9,126 nt of DNA from a candidate division LCP-89 bacterium (GTDB lineage: Bacteria > Electryoneota > B3-LCP), in assembly GCA_025774735.1 (NCBI GenBank), contig JALGZU010000095.1, positions 1 through 9,126 of the forward strand. Reading direction: 5' to 3'. Below are positions 1 through 7,360 of the stretch, piece by piece. The position numbers and the translations under genes were made by a program. The notes beneath the pieces were generated by a model. It did not search any database. It saw nothing but the letters and a program-made list of their open reading frames with translations, and had not been told where the DNA came from. The stretch's first letter is position 1; every line of letters begins with the position of its first letter.

Positions 1-74
1 CATCTGCAGCGAACAGCCGGTTCATATTGTGCAATTAAAATGAGATAACGAGAAGGTATAGACCACCACCTAAT

Positions 75-103
75 AATATACGCTAAAAATAATCCAAAGT
101 CAA
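75..103 (-). promoter_or_regulatory. Sigma70-type promoter reading left out of the window
   Basis: On the minus strand a -35 box TTGACT (98-103) is followed after exactly 17 bases by a -10 box TATATT (75-80). This is the same -10 hexamer and spacing, and nearly the same -35, as the promoters of the two tandem beta-helix genes in this window, which supports it as real. Transcription would start near position 68 and serve a gene beyond position 1. I see no good ribosome binding site before the edge, so the leader is probably longer than 65 bases or the gene starts just outside. Confidence 0.6.
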
Positions 104-242
104 GAGGCTGCAAAAGATTGCGCAAATTTTCTACACCCAGTTCACCTCGGATTACCGGGAAGCTGAAGAATAAGTAATCGGGGACGCTCTTTGAACCAAG
201 CGTCTAAATCATACAAAGTTACGCCCGATATAAATAATAAAT

Positions 243-258
243 CGTGATCTGGATCACG
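243..258. promoter_or_regulatory. Crp/Fnr-like operator palindrome
   Basis: The sequence CGTGATCTGGATCACG is a perfect inverted repeat with 6-base arms and a 4-base centre. Its core, GTGA-N6-TCAC, matches the half-site pattern of Crp-family regulators, and GAT-N4-ATC is also compatible with the Fnr-type spacing. It lies in AT-rich intergenic DNA. It is about 180 bp upstream of the leftward promoter at 75-103, which is far for a classical activator site, so which promoter it serves is unclear. Confidence 0.4.
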
Positions 259-321
259 TTCTTAATCCAACTGGCGTTAAGATGTACCCACCCATCCGTG
301 AGGAATTCACATGCCCGCTTC

Positions 322-354
322 TAATAAGAAAAGCGCGCCCAGAGGGCGCGCTTT
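322..354 (-). terminator. Intrinsic terminator of the DUF1565-like beta-helix gene
   Basis: A perfect 11-bp stem (330-340 paired with 344-354) with a 3-base loop lies 42 bases beyond the stop codon. On the minus strand the stem is followed by TTTTCTTATT, counting the last stem bases, a typical U-rich tail. The reverse direction has only TTTGTTCTC, so it is mainly a minus-strand terminator and might work weakly in the other direction. Confidence 0.88.
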
Positions 355-396
355 GTTCTCATCGTATCTCAATCCTATCGCATCCAGTATCGTAAT

Positions 397-2271
397 CTAT
401 CTCATCAGGACGATCTTCTCGTTTAGTGTATGTCCATTCAAATGCAAGCTGTAGACGTATACCCCCGAAACCAGCCCGGAAGCTTCGAAGATGACCTCGT
501 GAGCTCCCGCGTCTTGCCAACCCTCGAGTAGTGTCCGCACTAGCCGCCCAGAGACATCATATACGTGTAATCTGACTTGGGAGGCTTCGGGGAGCACGAA
601 GGAGATCTTCGTCGATGGATTGAATGGGTTGGGGTAAGCCCCCTTCAGGATTGGTACCGATGGCATCGCGGATGTTCCAGTATCATCTTCTTGATTGAAA
701 TCCCCGCTTACCGACCAGTTCAAAGCGGGATTACCATCGAGCGAAGCATCAATCTTTTCGAAGGTAAACCGGCCCGATCCGAAGAACTGCACCGGTTCGA
801 TTTCACCGGCGTAAACATTCAAATGGTATTCACCCGCGGGTGCTCCCGAGGGTACGTTCTGAGTAAGTTGCCGGCTGAGGGTTTCGCCCGGTTGCAGCGT
901 CAGGCTTCTGGGTGTAATTAGCGGTCCGAAATGACCGCCGACCGGCAGAGTGACGTCCACCCAGGCGTCGAGGGTCAGCGGAATGCCGGATAGATTCTCC
1001 AGAGTTACCTGATAGTTGAACGAGCCGCCTCCGGAAGGAATGACAACGGGTGGATTCAGAGCGGCGACTGTGACCAGTATTTCTCCGTTGCCGGACTGAT
1101 CGTAATACAGAGCGCCTAGATCGGCTCGGGTGCCATCGGGATCCATGAATTCAGGATCGGCGACTCCAGCATCGATGGCAGGCGACTCCCAGACCAGGTT
1201 GAAATTTTGGTTCGCAGGATCCGCCAATCGGGGATCATCCAGGATATCTCCGTACCCGTTGATACCATTCACCTGGGCAGCCAGTTGAATAAACTCAGGG
1301 TATGTTAACGTCTGACCGCCATTCTGGTATTCATCATATCCCCAGGCGAACCTGGGATTTCCGCTCTCGCTGTACCAGAGATTGTGATGGTATTCCACCG
1401 TGGGATCATCAACCATCATCTCGTCGACCTTGAAGGCGACGCTGTCCGGCGAGACCACGACGAGGTTATTGAAGGTTTTATCGTAGGATGATGGCGAGGG
1501 ATCATTGCCGTTGTAATTATAAATGCCGACGTGAACGTTGTCGTACAATGTATTGTTATATATCTCTAATCCGATCCCACCGTAATAAGTTAAAGCTCCT
1601 TTTTCCCAGAGGGTCGTGTTGTGGTAGATGATGTTGTGATGAATCTTGCCGTAATCCGAGTGCTTGATCCAGATTCCCGAGGCTTCGTTGTCGTACATGA
1701 CATTGTAAGCGATCTCGTTACCTGTACTGCCGGACCACATCTGCAATTCCGGATCGTATTGACCGGACAGGTAGACGCCGTGTTTGTTGAACCGGAAGAC
1801 GTTGTAGTTAAAAATGCCGAAATCACCTTCCGAGCGGATGCCGGCGCCGTTGAAGGAGCCTTCGTGCCCATTGATCAAGGTCAAGCCTTCGATCCGAATG
1901 TAGTCTGCGCCCAGCTGCACCCAGAAAACCAGTCCGATAGTGCCATCGACAATGACCTCACCGCCGCCGTAGGAGAAATAGCTGATCATGTTGTCGTAAT
2001 CGGTCCCGCTATTGGAAACAACCACGTTTTCGAAGTAGGTGCCGGCCATAATGAGAACGTTATCCCCGGCCTGCGCCGTATCCGATCCTTTTTGAATTGT
2101 ACGAAAGGGCTGCGCGAGGGTGCCGGGATTTGCGTCACTGCCCGTGGTGGATACGTAGTAATCCACGGCGAAGGCAACCGGTGTAACCAGGAGTAGTATC
2201 AGGGGCAGAATCAGTACCGAAAATCTCTCTCGTCTGGTTACACATGTACTTATATATTTTAAGGTTATCAT
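397..2271 (-). CDS. Secreted right-handed beta-helix protein, DUF1565-like, with Ig-like and T9SS sorting domains
   Basis: A 624-residue protein predicted to be exported by Sec and then by the type IX system. Residues 1-35 form a signal peptide with a hydrophobic stretch and a likely cut after AFA. Residues 37-90 carry the pattern YYVSTTGSDANPGT with FRTIQKG and VLIMAGTY, typical of DUF1565-type N-termini of parallel beta-helix proteins. About 90-330 is Asn/Gly-rich beta-helix with repeated NxxYDN and IYNN-type turns. About 345-395 holds SPAIDAG and an Asp-rich DPDGTRADLGALYYDQ closing motif. An Ig-like domain (about 397-507), a linker, and the T9SS domain (545-624, from YPNPFNP to the C-terminus) follow. 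The start at 2271 is preferred over an ATG 15 bases upstream because GGAG sits 5 bases before it, while the upstream ATG has no such site. The helix family includes polysaccharide lyases, epimerases and adhesins. I see no diagnostic catalytic residues, so substrate and activity are unknown. Confidence 0.9.
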   Translation of the reverse strand: MITLKYISTCVTRRERFSVLILPLILLLVTPVAFAVDYYVSTTGSDANPGTLAQPFRTIQKGSDTAQAGDNVLIMAGTYFENVVVSNSGTDYDNMISYFSYGGGEVIVDGTIGLVFWVQLGADYIRIEGLTLINGHEGSFNGAGIRSEGDFGIFNYNVFRFNKHGVYLSGQYDPELQMWSGSTGNEIAYNVMYDNEASGIWIKHSDYGKIHHNIIYHNTTLWEKGALTYYGGIGLEIYNNTLYDNVHVGIYNYNGNDPSPSSYDKTFNNLVVVSPDSVAFKVDEMMVDDPTVEYHHNLWYSESGNPRFAWGYDEYQNGGQTLTYPEFIQLAAQVNGINGYGDILDDPRLADPANQNFNLVWESPAIDAGVADPEFMDPDGTRADLGALYYDQSGNGEILVTVAALNPPVVIPSGGGSFNYQVTLENLSGIPLTLDAWVDVTLPVGGHFGPLITPRSLTLQPGETLSRQLTQNVPSGAPAGEYHLNVYAGEIEPVQFFGSGRFTFEKIDASLDGNPALNWSVSGDFNQEDDTGTSAMPSVPILKGAYPNPFNPSTKISFVLPEASQVRLHVYDVSGRLVRTLLEGWQDAGAHEVIFEASGLVSGVYVYSLHLNGHTLNEKIVLMR

Positions 2272-2276
2272 GTTAT

Positions 2277-2280
2277 CTCC
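2277..2280 (-). promoter_or_regulatory. Ribosome binding site deciding the start at 2271
   Basis: On the minus strand GGAG is followed by the 5-base spacer ATAAC and then the ATG at 2271. The longer reading frame begins at an ATG at 2286 preceded only by AT-rich sequence, and that ATG would put five extra polar residues (MDGDN) ahead of the signal peptide. The inner start is therefore chosen. Confidence 0.75.
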
Positions 2281-2353
2281 ATCCAATTATTATGTCTTAC
2301 CAGTGTTACGCCGCAGGACGGGGGATGTTTGCATGAATCTGCCGGAAACGGGC

Positions 2354-2386
2354 AAAAAGAAGGGCGTCCCAACCGGTGGGATGCCC
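2354..2386 (-). terminator. Intrinsic terminator of the left beta-helix paralogue
   Basis: A 9-position stem (2362-2370 with 2378-2386) and a 7-base loop end, on the minus strand, in TTCTTTTT (2354-2361). Read on the minus strand the stem has one A-C mismatch at its centre, so it may leak. Read on the plus strand that position is a G-U pair, but no U-tract follows. It separates this gene from the DUF1565-like gene downstream. Confidence 0.75.
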
Positions 2387-2401
2387 TGTCTGGTTTTGTA
2401 T

Positions 2402-2420
2402 GAGCGTGATTGCCACGCTC
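2402..2420 (-). other. Small stem-loop between stop codon and terminator
   Basis: A perfect 7-bp inverted repeat (GAGCGTG with CACGCTC, 5-base loop) starts 14 bases after the stop codon of the left beta-helix paralogue. No U-tract follows, so it is not a terminator by itself. It may protect the 3' end of the message. The equivalent position of the right paralogue has no such element. Confidence 0.45.
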
Positions 2421-2434
2421 CGAATCGTTTCTCC

Positions 2435-4822
2435 TTATTTCATCAAAACCATTTTACCTGAAACCGAAGATTGCCCGGTTTCGAGGCTGTAGATGTAGAT
2501 GCCGGAGGCCAGCTGGGAGGCATCGAAAATGATTTCATACTGGCCCGCATTCCTGTAACCATCCGCCAAGGTCGCAACTGTTCGTCCGCTGACGTCGTAA
2601 ACAGTCAGCAAGACCTCTCCGGCTGAGGGCAAGCTAAATCCGATCGTGGTCACTGGGTTGAAGGGATTGGGGTAGTTTCGGATCAACAGGTACTCTTCTG
2701 AAAGCGCTACAGGTAATGGCGAAAAAGCGACGGGTCCTTCGAAGGGATCGCCGGTATTGATCCAGCCAGAGCCGCTGTCTCCGTCCGTGGAGCCGAGTTT
2801 AGCGAAGACGAAACTGCTCTTCGAAGTATCCGAACCCACTACCGCGTAGGCGTTGTAATGATATATCCCATAGGGTGCGCCAGCCGGAACGTTCTGCGTA
2901 CGGAGTCTGTCCACATTGCTGCTGGCGGGCGAATTGAAGTCGATGGGCCCGATGACCGGGCCGAAGACGCTCCCACTCGGCAGTGTGATATCGCACCAGA
3001 CCGCCGTCACCTGCTGGCTTGCTGTGCTGTTCGAGAGAGTCAGCTTAAGGATGAAACTGCCGCCTGCGGCTGGCACGACGATCGGGGCATCCATGGGCGT
3101 GGCCAGCATGCGCACCGGTTTGCTCTGATCGAAGTAACAGCCCCCCATATCCGATACGGTATAATCGGGATCGGCGTAGAGCGGCGACGGATTGCCGGTA
3201 TCGATGCAGGGTGAGCCCCATGAAATGTCAGAATAAGCCTGCGCGCCTGTGGCAAAGAGGGGATTCGCATCGATATTGCCGGTGCCGGGCCAGCCGCCTT
3301 CGATGTCGGAATAGGTGATCGTGGGGGGAAATCCGGAGATCTGGAAGGGTGAATTTCCACGCACGATGAGGCTGGTCATCGTGTACGAATTGAGTTGAAT
3401 GAGCAAACCGCCGCTGGTTGTGGCTGTATTATCGCGGACGGTATTCTTATAGAAGGCTCCGCTGCCACCGAAAAGGTATACTCCGCCGCACTGTCCTAAA
3501 GTGGTGTTGTGGGCGACGGAATTACCCCTCATATCCGAATTTAAAGTATTGTCCGCGTAAATGCCGCCGCCATACGTTGCGGAATTGTAACTGATGACAT
3601 TATCGGTTATCACCTGGTATGAGTTAGATATGTATATCCCACCTCCGTATTGGTTGGCCCCTGCAGTGTTACCTGATATGAAATTGCCGTGTATGATATT
3701 GTTCGATCCGGAGCAGTAAATCCCACCTCCGTTATAGCCGGAGGCATTATTACTGATGATATTATTCTCTATCGTATTTCCGGATGACCAGCAGCAAATT
3801 CCTCCTCCTGTCCCGGACGTTGCGTTATCCACGATAACGTTCCCGGAAACGATCGTACCGGGTCCAACAGCAAAAAGGATGATCCCACCACCGTCATCAC
3901 CCGCGAAATTACTCTTGATAATATTGTCAATTATTGACGCGCTTATATAATAAGCCTTTATTCCACCGCCACAGTCGTTGGTTGTGTTGAATTCGATGGT
4001 ATTATTACTTACGATGCCATAGGAATTGTCCAATACAATTCCGCCGCCGTCATCCCATGAAGAGTTGGCGCTGATGGTATTGTTGGAAATGTCAACAGTA
4101 CCTTCATTAATCCTAATCCCTCCGCACCAATCGTCTGCCGAGTTGGAGACGATCTCACAATTGGTAATAATCGGATTTGAGTATTCGAGATAGATACCCC
4201 CGGCATCGTCGTTTGCATGATTGTTGTTGATGGTGCAGTTATCGATCAGTACATTTGAAAATTCGAAATAGATCGCCCCGGCATCGTCGTTAGCGTGGTT
4301 GTTGCTGATGGTGCAGTTGTCAATTAGTACATTGGAGTAATTCCCCCAGACCGCTCCGCCTCTCCCATTGGCCGTGCAGCTATCAAGCACACAGCTGACG
4401 ATCGCGGGGCTGCAATACTCAAATTGCAAGGCGCCGCCGTGGATGTCGGCACCGTCCGCCCAGCCTCGCTTGATGGTGCAGTGTTCCAGCCGGGATGAAT
4501 CCTGCGCATATAAGAACCGAATCCCATGCCAGAAATTATTGGGGTTCAGGACGTCGAAGCGGATGGGTTCCGCTTCCGTTCCTACTGCCTGGAGGGTGGC
4601 GTTGTCCATCACAATCAGTTTGCAGTCGGCGATGAAGAGCACTTCCACGCCGGGCATGATGATCAGGGTGGAGTCCGGCGGTACGTGAAGCTCAGCCTGC
4701 ACCAGCACCGTATCCGCCGACCAGACGCCGTAAACGTCCCCGTCGACCAGGATGATTTCGGCGCTGACCGTCTTAAATCCCAGGAGAATCAGTAGTAGGA
4801 TAAATGCGTGTAGCCTCTTCAT
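2435..4822 (-). CDS. Secreted parallel beta-helix protein, left tandem paralogue, T9SS cargo
   Basis: A 795-residue protein. Residues 1-21 are a signal peptide (MKRLHAF, a Leu-rich core, cut after VSA). About 22-100 is a cap typical of this family (GVWSADTVLVQ, IMPGVEVLF, ATLQAVGTEAEPIRF). About 100-520 is a long right-handed beta-helix of coils near 25 residues, with repeated N-rich strands and DDGGGI or GGGIY turns. Several coils carry Cys next to the Gly triplet, which may stack inside the helix. GSPCIDTGNP and an Asp-rich DQSK motif close the helix near 565. An Ig-like domain (568-677), a linker with GWINTGDPFEG, and the T9SS domain (716-795) follow. The start at 4822 is chosen because GAGGT lies 4 bases upstream and the signal peptide starts there; the longer frame to 4912 would run through the promoter. 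It differs from its neighbour mainly by one extra 26-residue coil. Function unknown: surface adhesin or glycan-active protein are both possible. Confidence 0.92.
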   Translation of the reverse strand: MKRLHAFILLLILLGFKTVSAEIILVDGDVYGVWSADTVLVQAELHVPPDSTLIIMPGVEVLFIADCKLIVMDNATLQAVGTEAEPIRFDVLNPNNFWHGIRFLYAQDSSRLEHCTIKRGWADGADIHGGALQFEYCSPAIVSCVLDSCTANGRGGAVWGNYSNVLIDNCTISNNHANDDAGAIYFEFSNVLIDNCTINNNHANDDAGGIYLEYSNPIITNCEIVSNSADDWCGGIRINEGTVDISNNTISANSSWDDGGGIVLDNSYGIVSNNTIEFNTTNDCGGGIKAYYISASIIDNIIKSNFAGDDGGGIILFAVGPGTIVSGNVIVDNATSGTGGGICCWSSGNTIENNIISNNASGYNGGGIYCSGSNNIIHGNFISGNTAGANQYGGGIYISNSYQVITDNVISYNSATYGGGIYADNTLNSDMRGNSVAHNTTLGQCGGVYLFGGSGAFYKNTVRDNTATTSGGLLIQLNSYTMTSLIVRGNSPFQISGFPPTITYSDIEGGWPGTGNIDANPLFATGAQAYSDISWGSPCIDTGNPSPLYADPDYTVSDMGGCYFDQSKPVRMLATPMDAPIVVPAAGGSFILKLTLSNSTASQQVTAVWCDITLPSGSVFGPVIGPIDFNSPASSNVDRLRTQNVPAGAPYGIYHYNAYAVVGSDTSKSSFVFAKLGSTDGDSGSGWINTGDPFEGPVAFSPLPVALSEEYLLIRNYPNPFNPVTTIGFSLPSAGEVLLTVYDVSGRTVATLADGYRNAGQYEIIFDASQLASGIYIYSLETGQSSVSGKMVLMK
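4183..4338 (-). repeat. Two in-frame 78-bp direct repeats coding one beta-helix coil each
   Basis: Copies at 4183-4260 and 4261-4338 share most bases, for example both contain GGCATCGTCGTT and GATGGTGCAGTT at the same offset. Each encodes 26 residues built on SNVLIDNCTI, then NNHANDDAG. The right paralogue has a single copy at the same point, so one coil was gained here or lost there. The unit is a multiple of three and equals one turn of the helix, which keeps frame and fold. Confidence 0.9.
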
Positions 4823-4826
4823 TTTG

Positions 4827-4831
4827 ACCTC
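4827..4831 (-). promoter_or_regulatory. Ribosome binding site deciding the start at 4822
   Basis: GAGGT on the minus strand, 4 bases before the ATG at 4822. It fixes the start at the signal peptide and rules out the upstream ATG at 4912, which lies upstream of the -35 box. Confidence 0.8.
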
Positions 4832-4852
4832 AACAGATATTGGATACGTTTT

Positions 4853-4881
4853 AATATACAAAAGAATTTCTGAAATGTCAA
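4853..4881 (-). promoter_or_regulatory. Sigma70-type promoter of the left beta-helix paralogue
   Basis: The minus strand has a consensus -35 box TTGACA (4876-4881), a 17-base spacer and a -10 box TATATT (4853-4858). Transcription should start near 4846, giving a leader of about 24 bases that carries the ribosome binding site. The promoter is nearly identical to that of the right paralogue, including the spacer TTTCAGAAATTCTT. The boxes are bacterial sigma70-like and not the -33/-7 type known from Bacteroidota. Confidence 0.85.
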
Positions 4882-4910
4882 GGGATATATTATTTCGGGG
4901 GAATTTTAAC

Positions 4911-4940
4911 AAAAGAAAAGGCGGGGGAGATGCCCCCGCC
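4911..4940 (-). terminator. Intrinsic terminator of the right beta-helix paralogue
   Basis: An 8-bp all-G/C stem (4920-4927 with 4933-4940), a 5-base loop and a TTTTCTTTT tail on the minus strand, starting 31 bases after the stop codon. It is homologous to the terminator after the deiminase gene and sits about 30 bp upstream of the next promoter's -35 box, insulating the left paralogue from readthrough. Confidence 0.9.
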
Positions 4941-4971
4941 CTATGAGTAATATTTTCGAATAGTGCTCACT

Positions 4972-7278
4972 TTATTTCATCAGGACCATTTTGCCGGAGG
5001 CGGTGAAGCCGCCGGTTTCGAGGCTGTAGATGTAGATGCCGGAGGCGAGATGGGAGGCATCGAAAGTGATTTCGTGCAGGCCCGCATTCCGGTAACCATC
5101 TGCTAAGGTCGCAACTGGTCGTCCGCTGACATCGTAAACAGTCAGAAGCACCTTGCCCGCATGAGGCAGGGCGAAACCGATGGTCGTGGTTGGATTGAAG
5201 GGATTGGGATAGGGTTGAGACAAATGAAACTCTTCGGGACTCGATAGCGGCACAGTCGAAAATGCGGCCGGTCCTTCGAAGGGATCGCCGGTATTGATCC
5301 AGCCAGAGTCGCTGTCTCCATCTGTGGAGCCAAGTTTAGCGAAGACGAAGCTGCTCTTCGAAGTATCCGAACCCACTACCGCGTAGGCATTGTAATGATA
5401 TATCCCGTGGGGTGCGACGGCCGGAACATTCTGCGTGCGGAGTCTGTCCACATTGCTGCTGGCGGGCGAATTGAAGTCGATGGGCCCGATGACCGGACCG
5501 TAGATGTTTCCGTTCGGCAGTGTGATATCACACCAGACCGCCGTCACCTGCTGGCTTGCTGTGCTGTTTGAGAGAGTCAGCTTGAGGATGAAACTGCCGC
5601 CTGCGGCGGGTACGGCGATCGGGGCATCCATGGGCGTGGCCAGCATGCGCACCGGCTTGCTCTGGTCGAAGTAGCAGGCTCCCATGTCCGATACGGTATT
5701 ATCGGGATCGGCGTAGAGCGGTGACGGATTGCCGGTATCGATGCAGGGTGATCCCCATAATATGTCAGAATAAGTCTGCGCACCTGTGGCAAATTGGGGA
5801 TTCGCATCGATATTGCCGATGCCGGCCCACCCGCCCTCAATATCGGAATAGGTGATCGTGGGGGGAGATCCGGAGATCTGGAAGGGTGAGTTTCCACGCA
5901 CGATGAGGCTGGTCATCGTGTACGAACCGGTTTGAATGTGTAAACCACCGCTGGTTGTGCTGGAATTGTCTCGGATAGTATTCTTATAGAAGGCTCCGCT
6001 GCCACCGAACAGGTATACTCCACCGCACTGGCCTAAAGCGGTGTTATGGGCTACAGAATTACCTTTCATATCCAAATTTGTAGTATTGTCCGTGTAAACA
6101 CCGCCGCAATACGTAGCGAAATTGTAACCGATGACGTTGTCGGTTATCACCTGGTATGAGCTAGATATGTATATCCCACCTCCGTATTGGTTGGCTCCTG
6201 CAGTGTTGCCGGAAATGAAATTGCCGTCTATGATAGTATTCGATCCCGAGCAGTAAATCCCGCCGCCCGAATAGCCGGATGTGTTATTACTGATGATATT
6301 ATTTTCTACCGTATTCGCGCTTGAAAAACAGGAAATTCCACCTCCGGTTTGGGAATTGGCATTGCCCACAATAATATTTCCTGAAATGACGGCACCAGGT
6401 CCACCGGATGTAAAAATCCCGCCACCGTCATCATTCGCATAATTACTCTTGATGAGATTGTTTATTATGGAAGTACCTGAATCAGCCAGCCTTATCCCAC
6501 CGCCGTAGTCGTTGGTCGAGTTGAATTCGATGGTATTTTCACGAACGGTTCCAAAGCAGTTGCTCAATGTAATCCCACCGCCATCGTCACCCGAAGAGTT
6601 AGCGCTGATGATATTGCCGGCAATGTCAACGTACGAGTCAACAGCCCAGATACCTCCGCACCAATCGTTTGACGAGTTGGAGACGATTTCACAATTGGTA
6701 ATGATTGGATTTGAGTAATAGAAATAGATAGCCCCGGCATCGTCGTTTGCATGGTTGTTGCTGATGGTGCAGTTGTCAATTAGTACATTGGAGTAATTTC
6801 CCCAGATCGCTCCACCTCTACCGTTAGCCGTGCAGCTATCAAGCACACAGCTGATGATCGCGGGGCTGCAATTCTCAAATTGCAAGGCGCCGCCGTGGAT
6901 GTCGGCACCGTCCGCCCAGCTGCGCTTGATGGTGCAGTGTTCCAGCCGGGATGAATCTTGTGAATTCAGAAACCGAATCCCATGCCAGTAATTGTTGATG
7001 TTCAGGACGTCGAAGCGTATGGGTTCCGCTTCCGTTCCCACTGCCTGGAGGGTGGCATTATCCATCACAATCAGTTTGCAGTCGGCGATGAAGAGCACTT
7101 CCACACCGGGCAGGATGATCAGGGTGGAGTCCGGCGGGACTCGAAGTTCAGCCTGCACCAGCACCGTATCTGCCGTCCACATCCCGTAAACGTTCCCGTT
7201 AACCAGGATAGTCTCGGCGCTGGCTGTCTTAAATCCGAGGAGAAATAGTAGTAGGATAAATGCATGCAGCTTCTTCAT
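4972..7278 (-). CDS. Secreted parallel beta-helix protein, right tandem paralogue, T9SS cargo
   Basis: A 768-residue protein of the same architecture as its left neighbour. Residues 1-21 are the signal peptide (MKKLHAF, Leu/Phe core, cut after ASA). The N-terminal cap follows (GMWTADTVLVQ, ILPGVEVLF), then coils with DDGGGI and GGGIY turns to about 520, then SPCIDTGNP and the DQSK motif. The Ig-like domain (541-650), the linker with GWINTGDPFEG and the T9SS domain (689-768) complete it. It has one copy of the 26-residue coil that is doubled in the left gene. The Ig domain is almost unchanged between the two, but residues ahead of YPNPFNP differ (STVPLSSPEEFHLSQ here, SPLPVALSEEYLLIR there). 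The start is set by GGAGGT 4 bases before the ATG; an upstream ATG at 7317 lies inside the promoter spacer. No catalytic residues are recognisable, and the role is unknown. Confidence 0.92.
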   Translation of the reverse strand: MKKLHAFILLLFLLGFKTASAETILVNGNVYGMWTADTVLVQAELRVPPDSTLIILPGVEVLFIADCKLIVMDNATLQAVGTEAEPIRFDVLNINNYWHGIRFLNSQDSSRLEHCTIKRSWADGADIHGGALQFENCSPAIISCVLDSCTANGRGGAIWGNYSNVLIDNCTISNNHANDDAGAIYFYYSNPIITNCEIVSNSSNDWCGGIWAVDSYVDIAGNIISANSSGDDGGGITLSNCFGTVRENTIEFNSTNDYGGGIRLADSGTSIINNLIKSNYANDDGGGIFTSGGPGAVISGNIIVGNANSQTGGGISCFSSANTVENNIISNNTSGYSGGGIYCSGSNTIIDGNFISGNTAGANQYGGGIYISSSYQVITDNVIGYNFATYCGGVYTDNTTNLDMKGNSVAHNTALGQCGGVYLFGGSGAFYKNTIRDNSSTTSGGLHIQTGSYTMTSLIVRGNSPFQISGSPPTITYSDIEGGWAGIGNIDANPQFATGAQTYSDILWGSPCIDTGNPSPLYADPDNTVSDMGACYFDQSKPVRMLATPMDAPIAVPAAGGSFILKLTLSNSTASQQVTAVWCDITLPNGNIYGPVIGPIDFNSPASSNVDRLRTQNVPAVAPHGIYHYNAYAVVGSDTSKSSFVFAKLGSTDGDSDSGWINTGDPFEGPAAFSTVPLSSPEEFHLSQPYPNPFNPTTTIGFALPHAGKVLLTVYDVSGRPVATLADGYRNAGLHEITFDASHLASGIYIYSLETGGFTASGKMVLMK

Positions 7279-7282
7279 GATG

Positions 7283-7288
7283 ACCTCC
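7283..7288 (-). promoter_or_regulatory. Strong ribosome binding site of the right paralogue
   Basis: GGAGGT on the minus strand, 4 bases before the ATG at 7278. It is one base stronger than the equivalent GAGGT of the left paralogue, so the two may be translated at different rates. Confidence 0.82.
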
Positions 7289-7308
7289 ACAGATATTGGA
7301 TACGTTTT

Positions 7309-7337
7309 AATATACACAAGAATTTCTGAAATGTCAA
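7309..7337 (-). promoter_or_regulatory. Sigma70-type promoter of the right beta-helix paralogue
   Basis: TTGACA (7332-7337), 17 bases, TATATT (7309-7314) on the minus strand. The predicted start is near 7302, with a leader of about 24 bases. Promoter, spacer and leader align almost base for base with those of the left paralogue. Confidence 0.85.
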
Positions 7338-7360
7338 GAGGTATATTTTTTTTGGGAAAA

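Larger units (their letters stand above)
1..396. other. Non-coding region left of the last gene
   Basis: I see no convincing gene in this stretch. It contains the terminator of the beta-helix gene to its right (330-354), a Crp/Fnr-like palindrome (243-258) and a sigma70-type promoter reading leftwards out of the window (75-103). A minus-strand ATG at 23-25 lies 43 bases downstream of the predicted transcription start but has no Shine-Dalgarno sequence, so I do not call it as a gene start. The next gene probably begins beyond the left edge. Confidence 0.6.

Noticed and set aside
23..25. Minus-strand ATG (MNRLFAAD) as the start of a gene running off the left edge
   Set aside because: No Shine-Dalgarno sequence precedes it, although the other genes here have clear ones, and only eight codons are visible.
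1621..2196. A 191-residue open frame on the plus strand inside the DUF1565-like gene
   Set aside because: It lies wholly antisense to a well-supported gene with signal peptide and T9SS domain, and has no recognisable domain. Long antisense frames arise readily in this codon usage.
2289..2317. Possible promoter of the DUF1565-like gene (-10 CATAAT at 2289-2294)
   Set aside because: The hexamer 17 bases upstream is CCTGCG, a poor -35, and the leader would be only about 10 bases. The gene may use an unrecognised promoter or readthrough past the imperfect upstream terminator.
3400..4340. CRISPR-like or satellite array in the repetitive helix region
   Set aside because: The repeats are degenerate, lack spacers and lie in frame at about 75-78 bp periods, as expected from beta-helix coils.
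4823..4912. Longer N-terminus of the left paralogue beginning at the ATG at 4912
   Set aside because: The extension runs through the -35 and -10 boxes and lacks a ribosome binding site, while the ATG at 4822 has one and begins a standard signal peptide. The same argument rejects the ATG at 7317 for the right paralogue.
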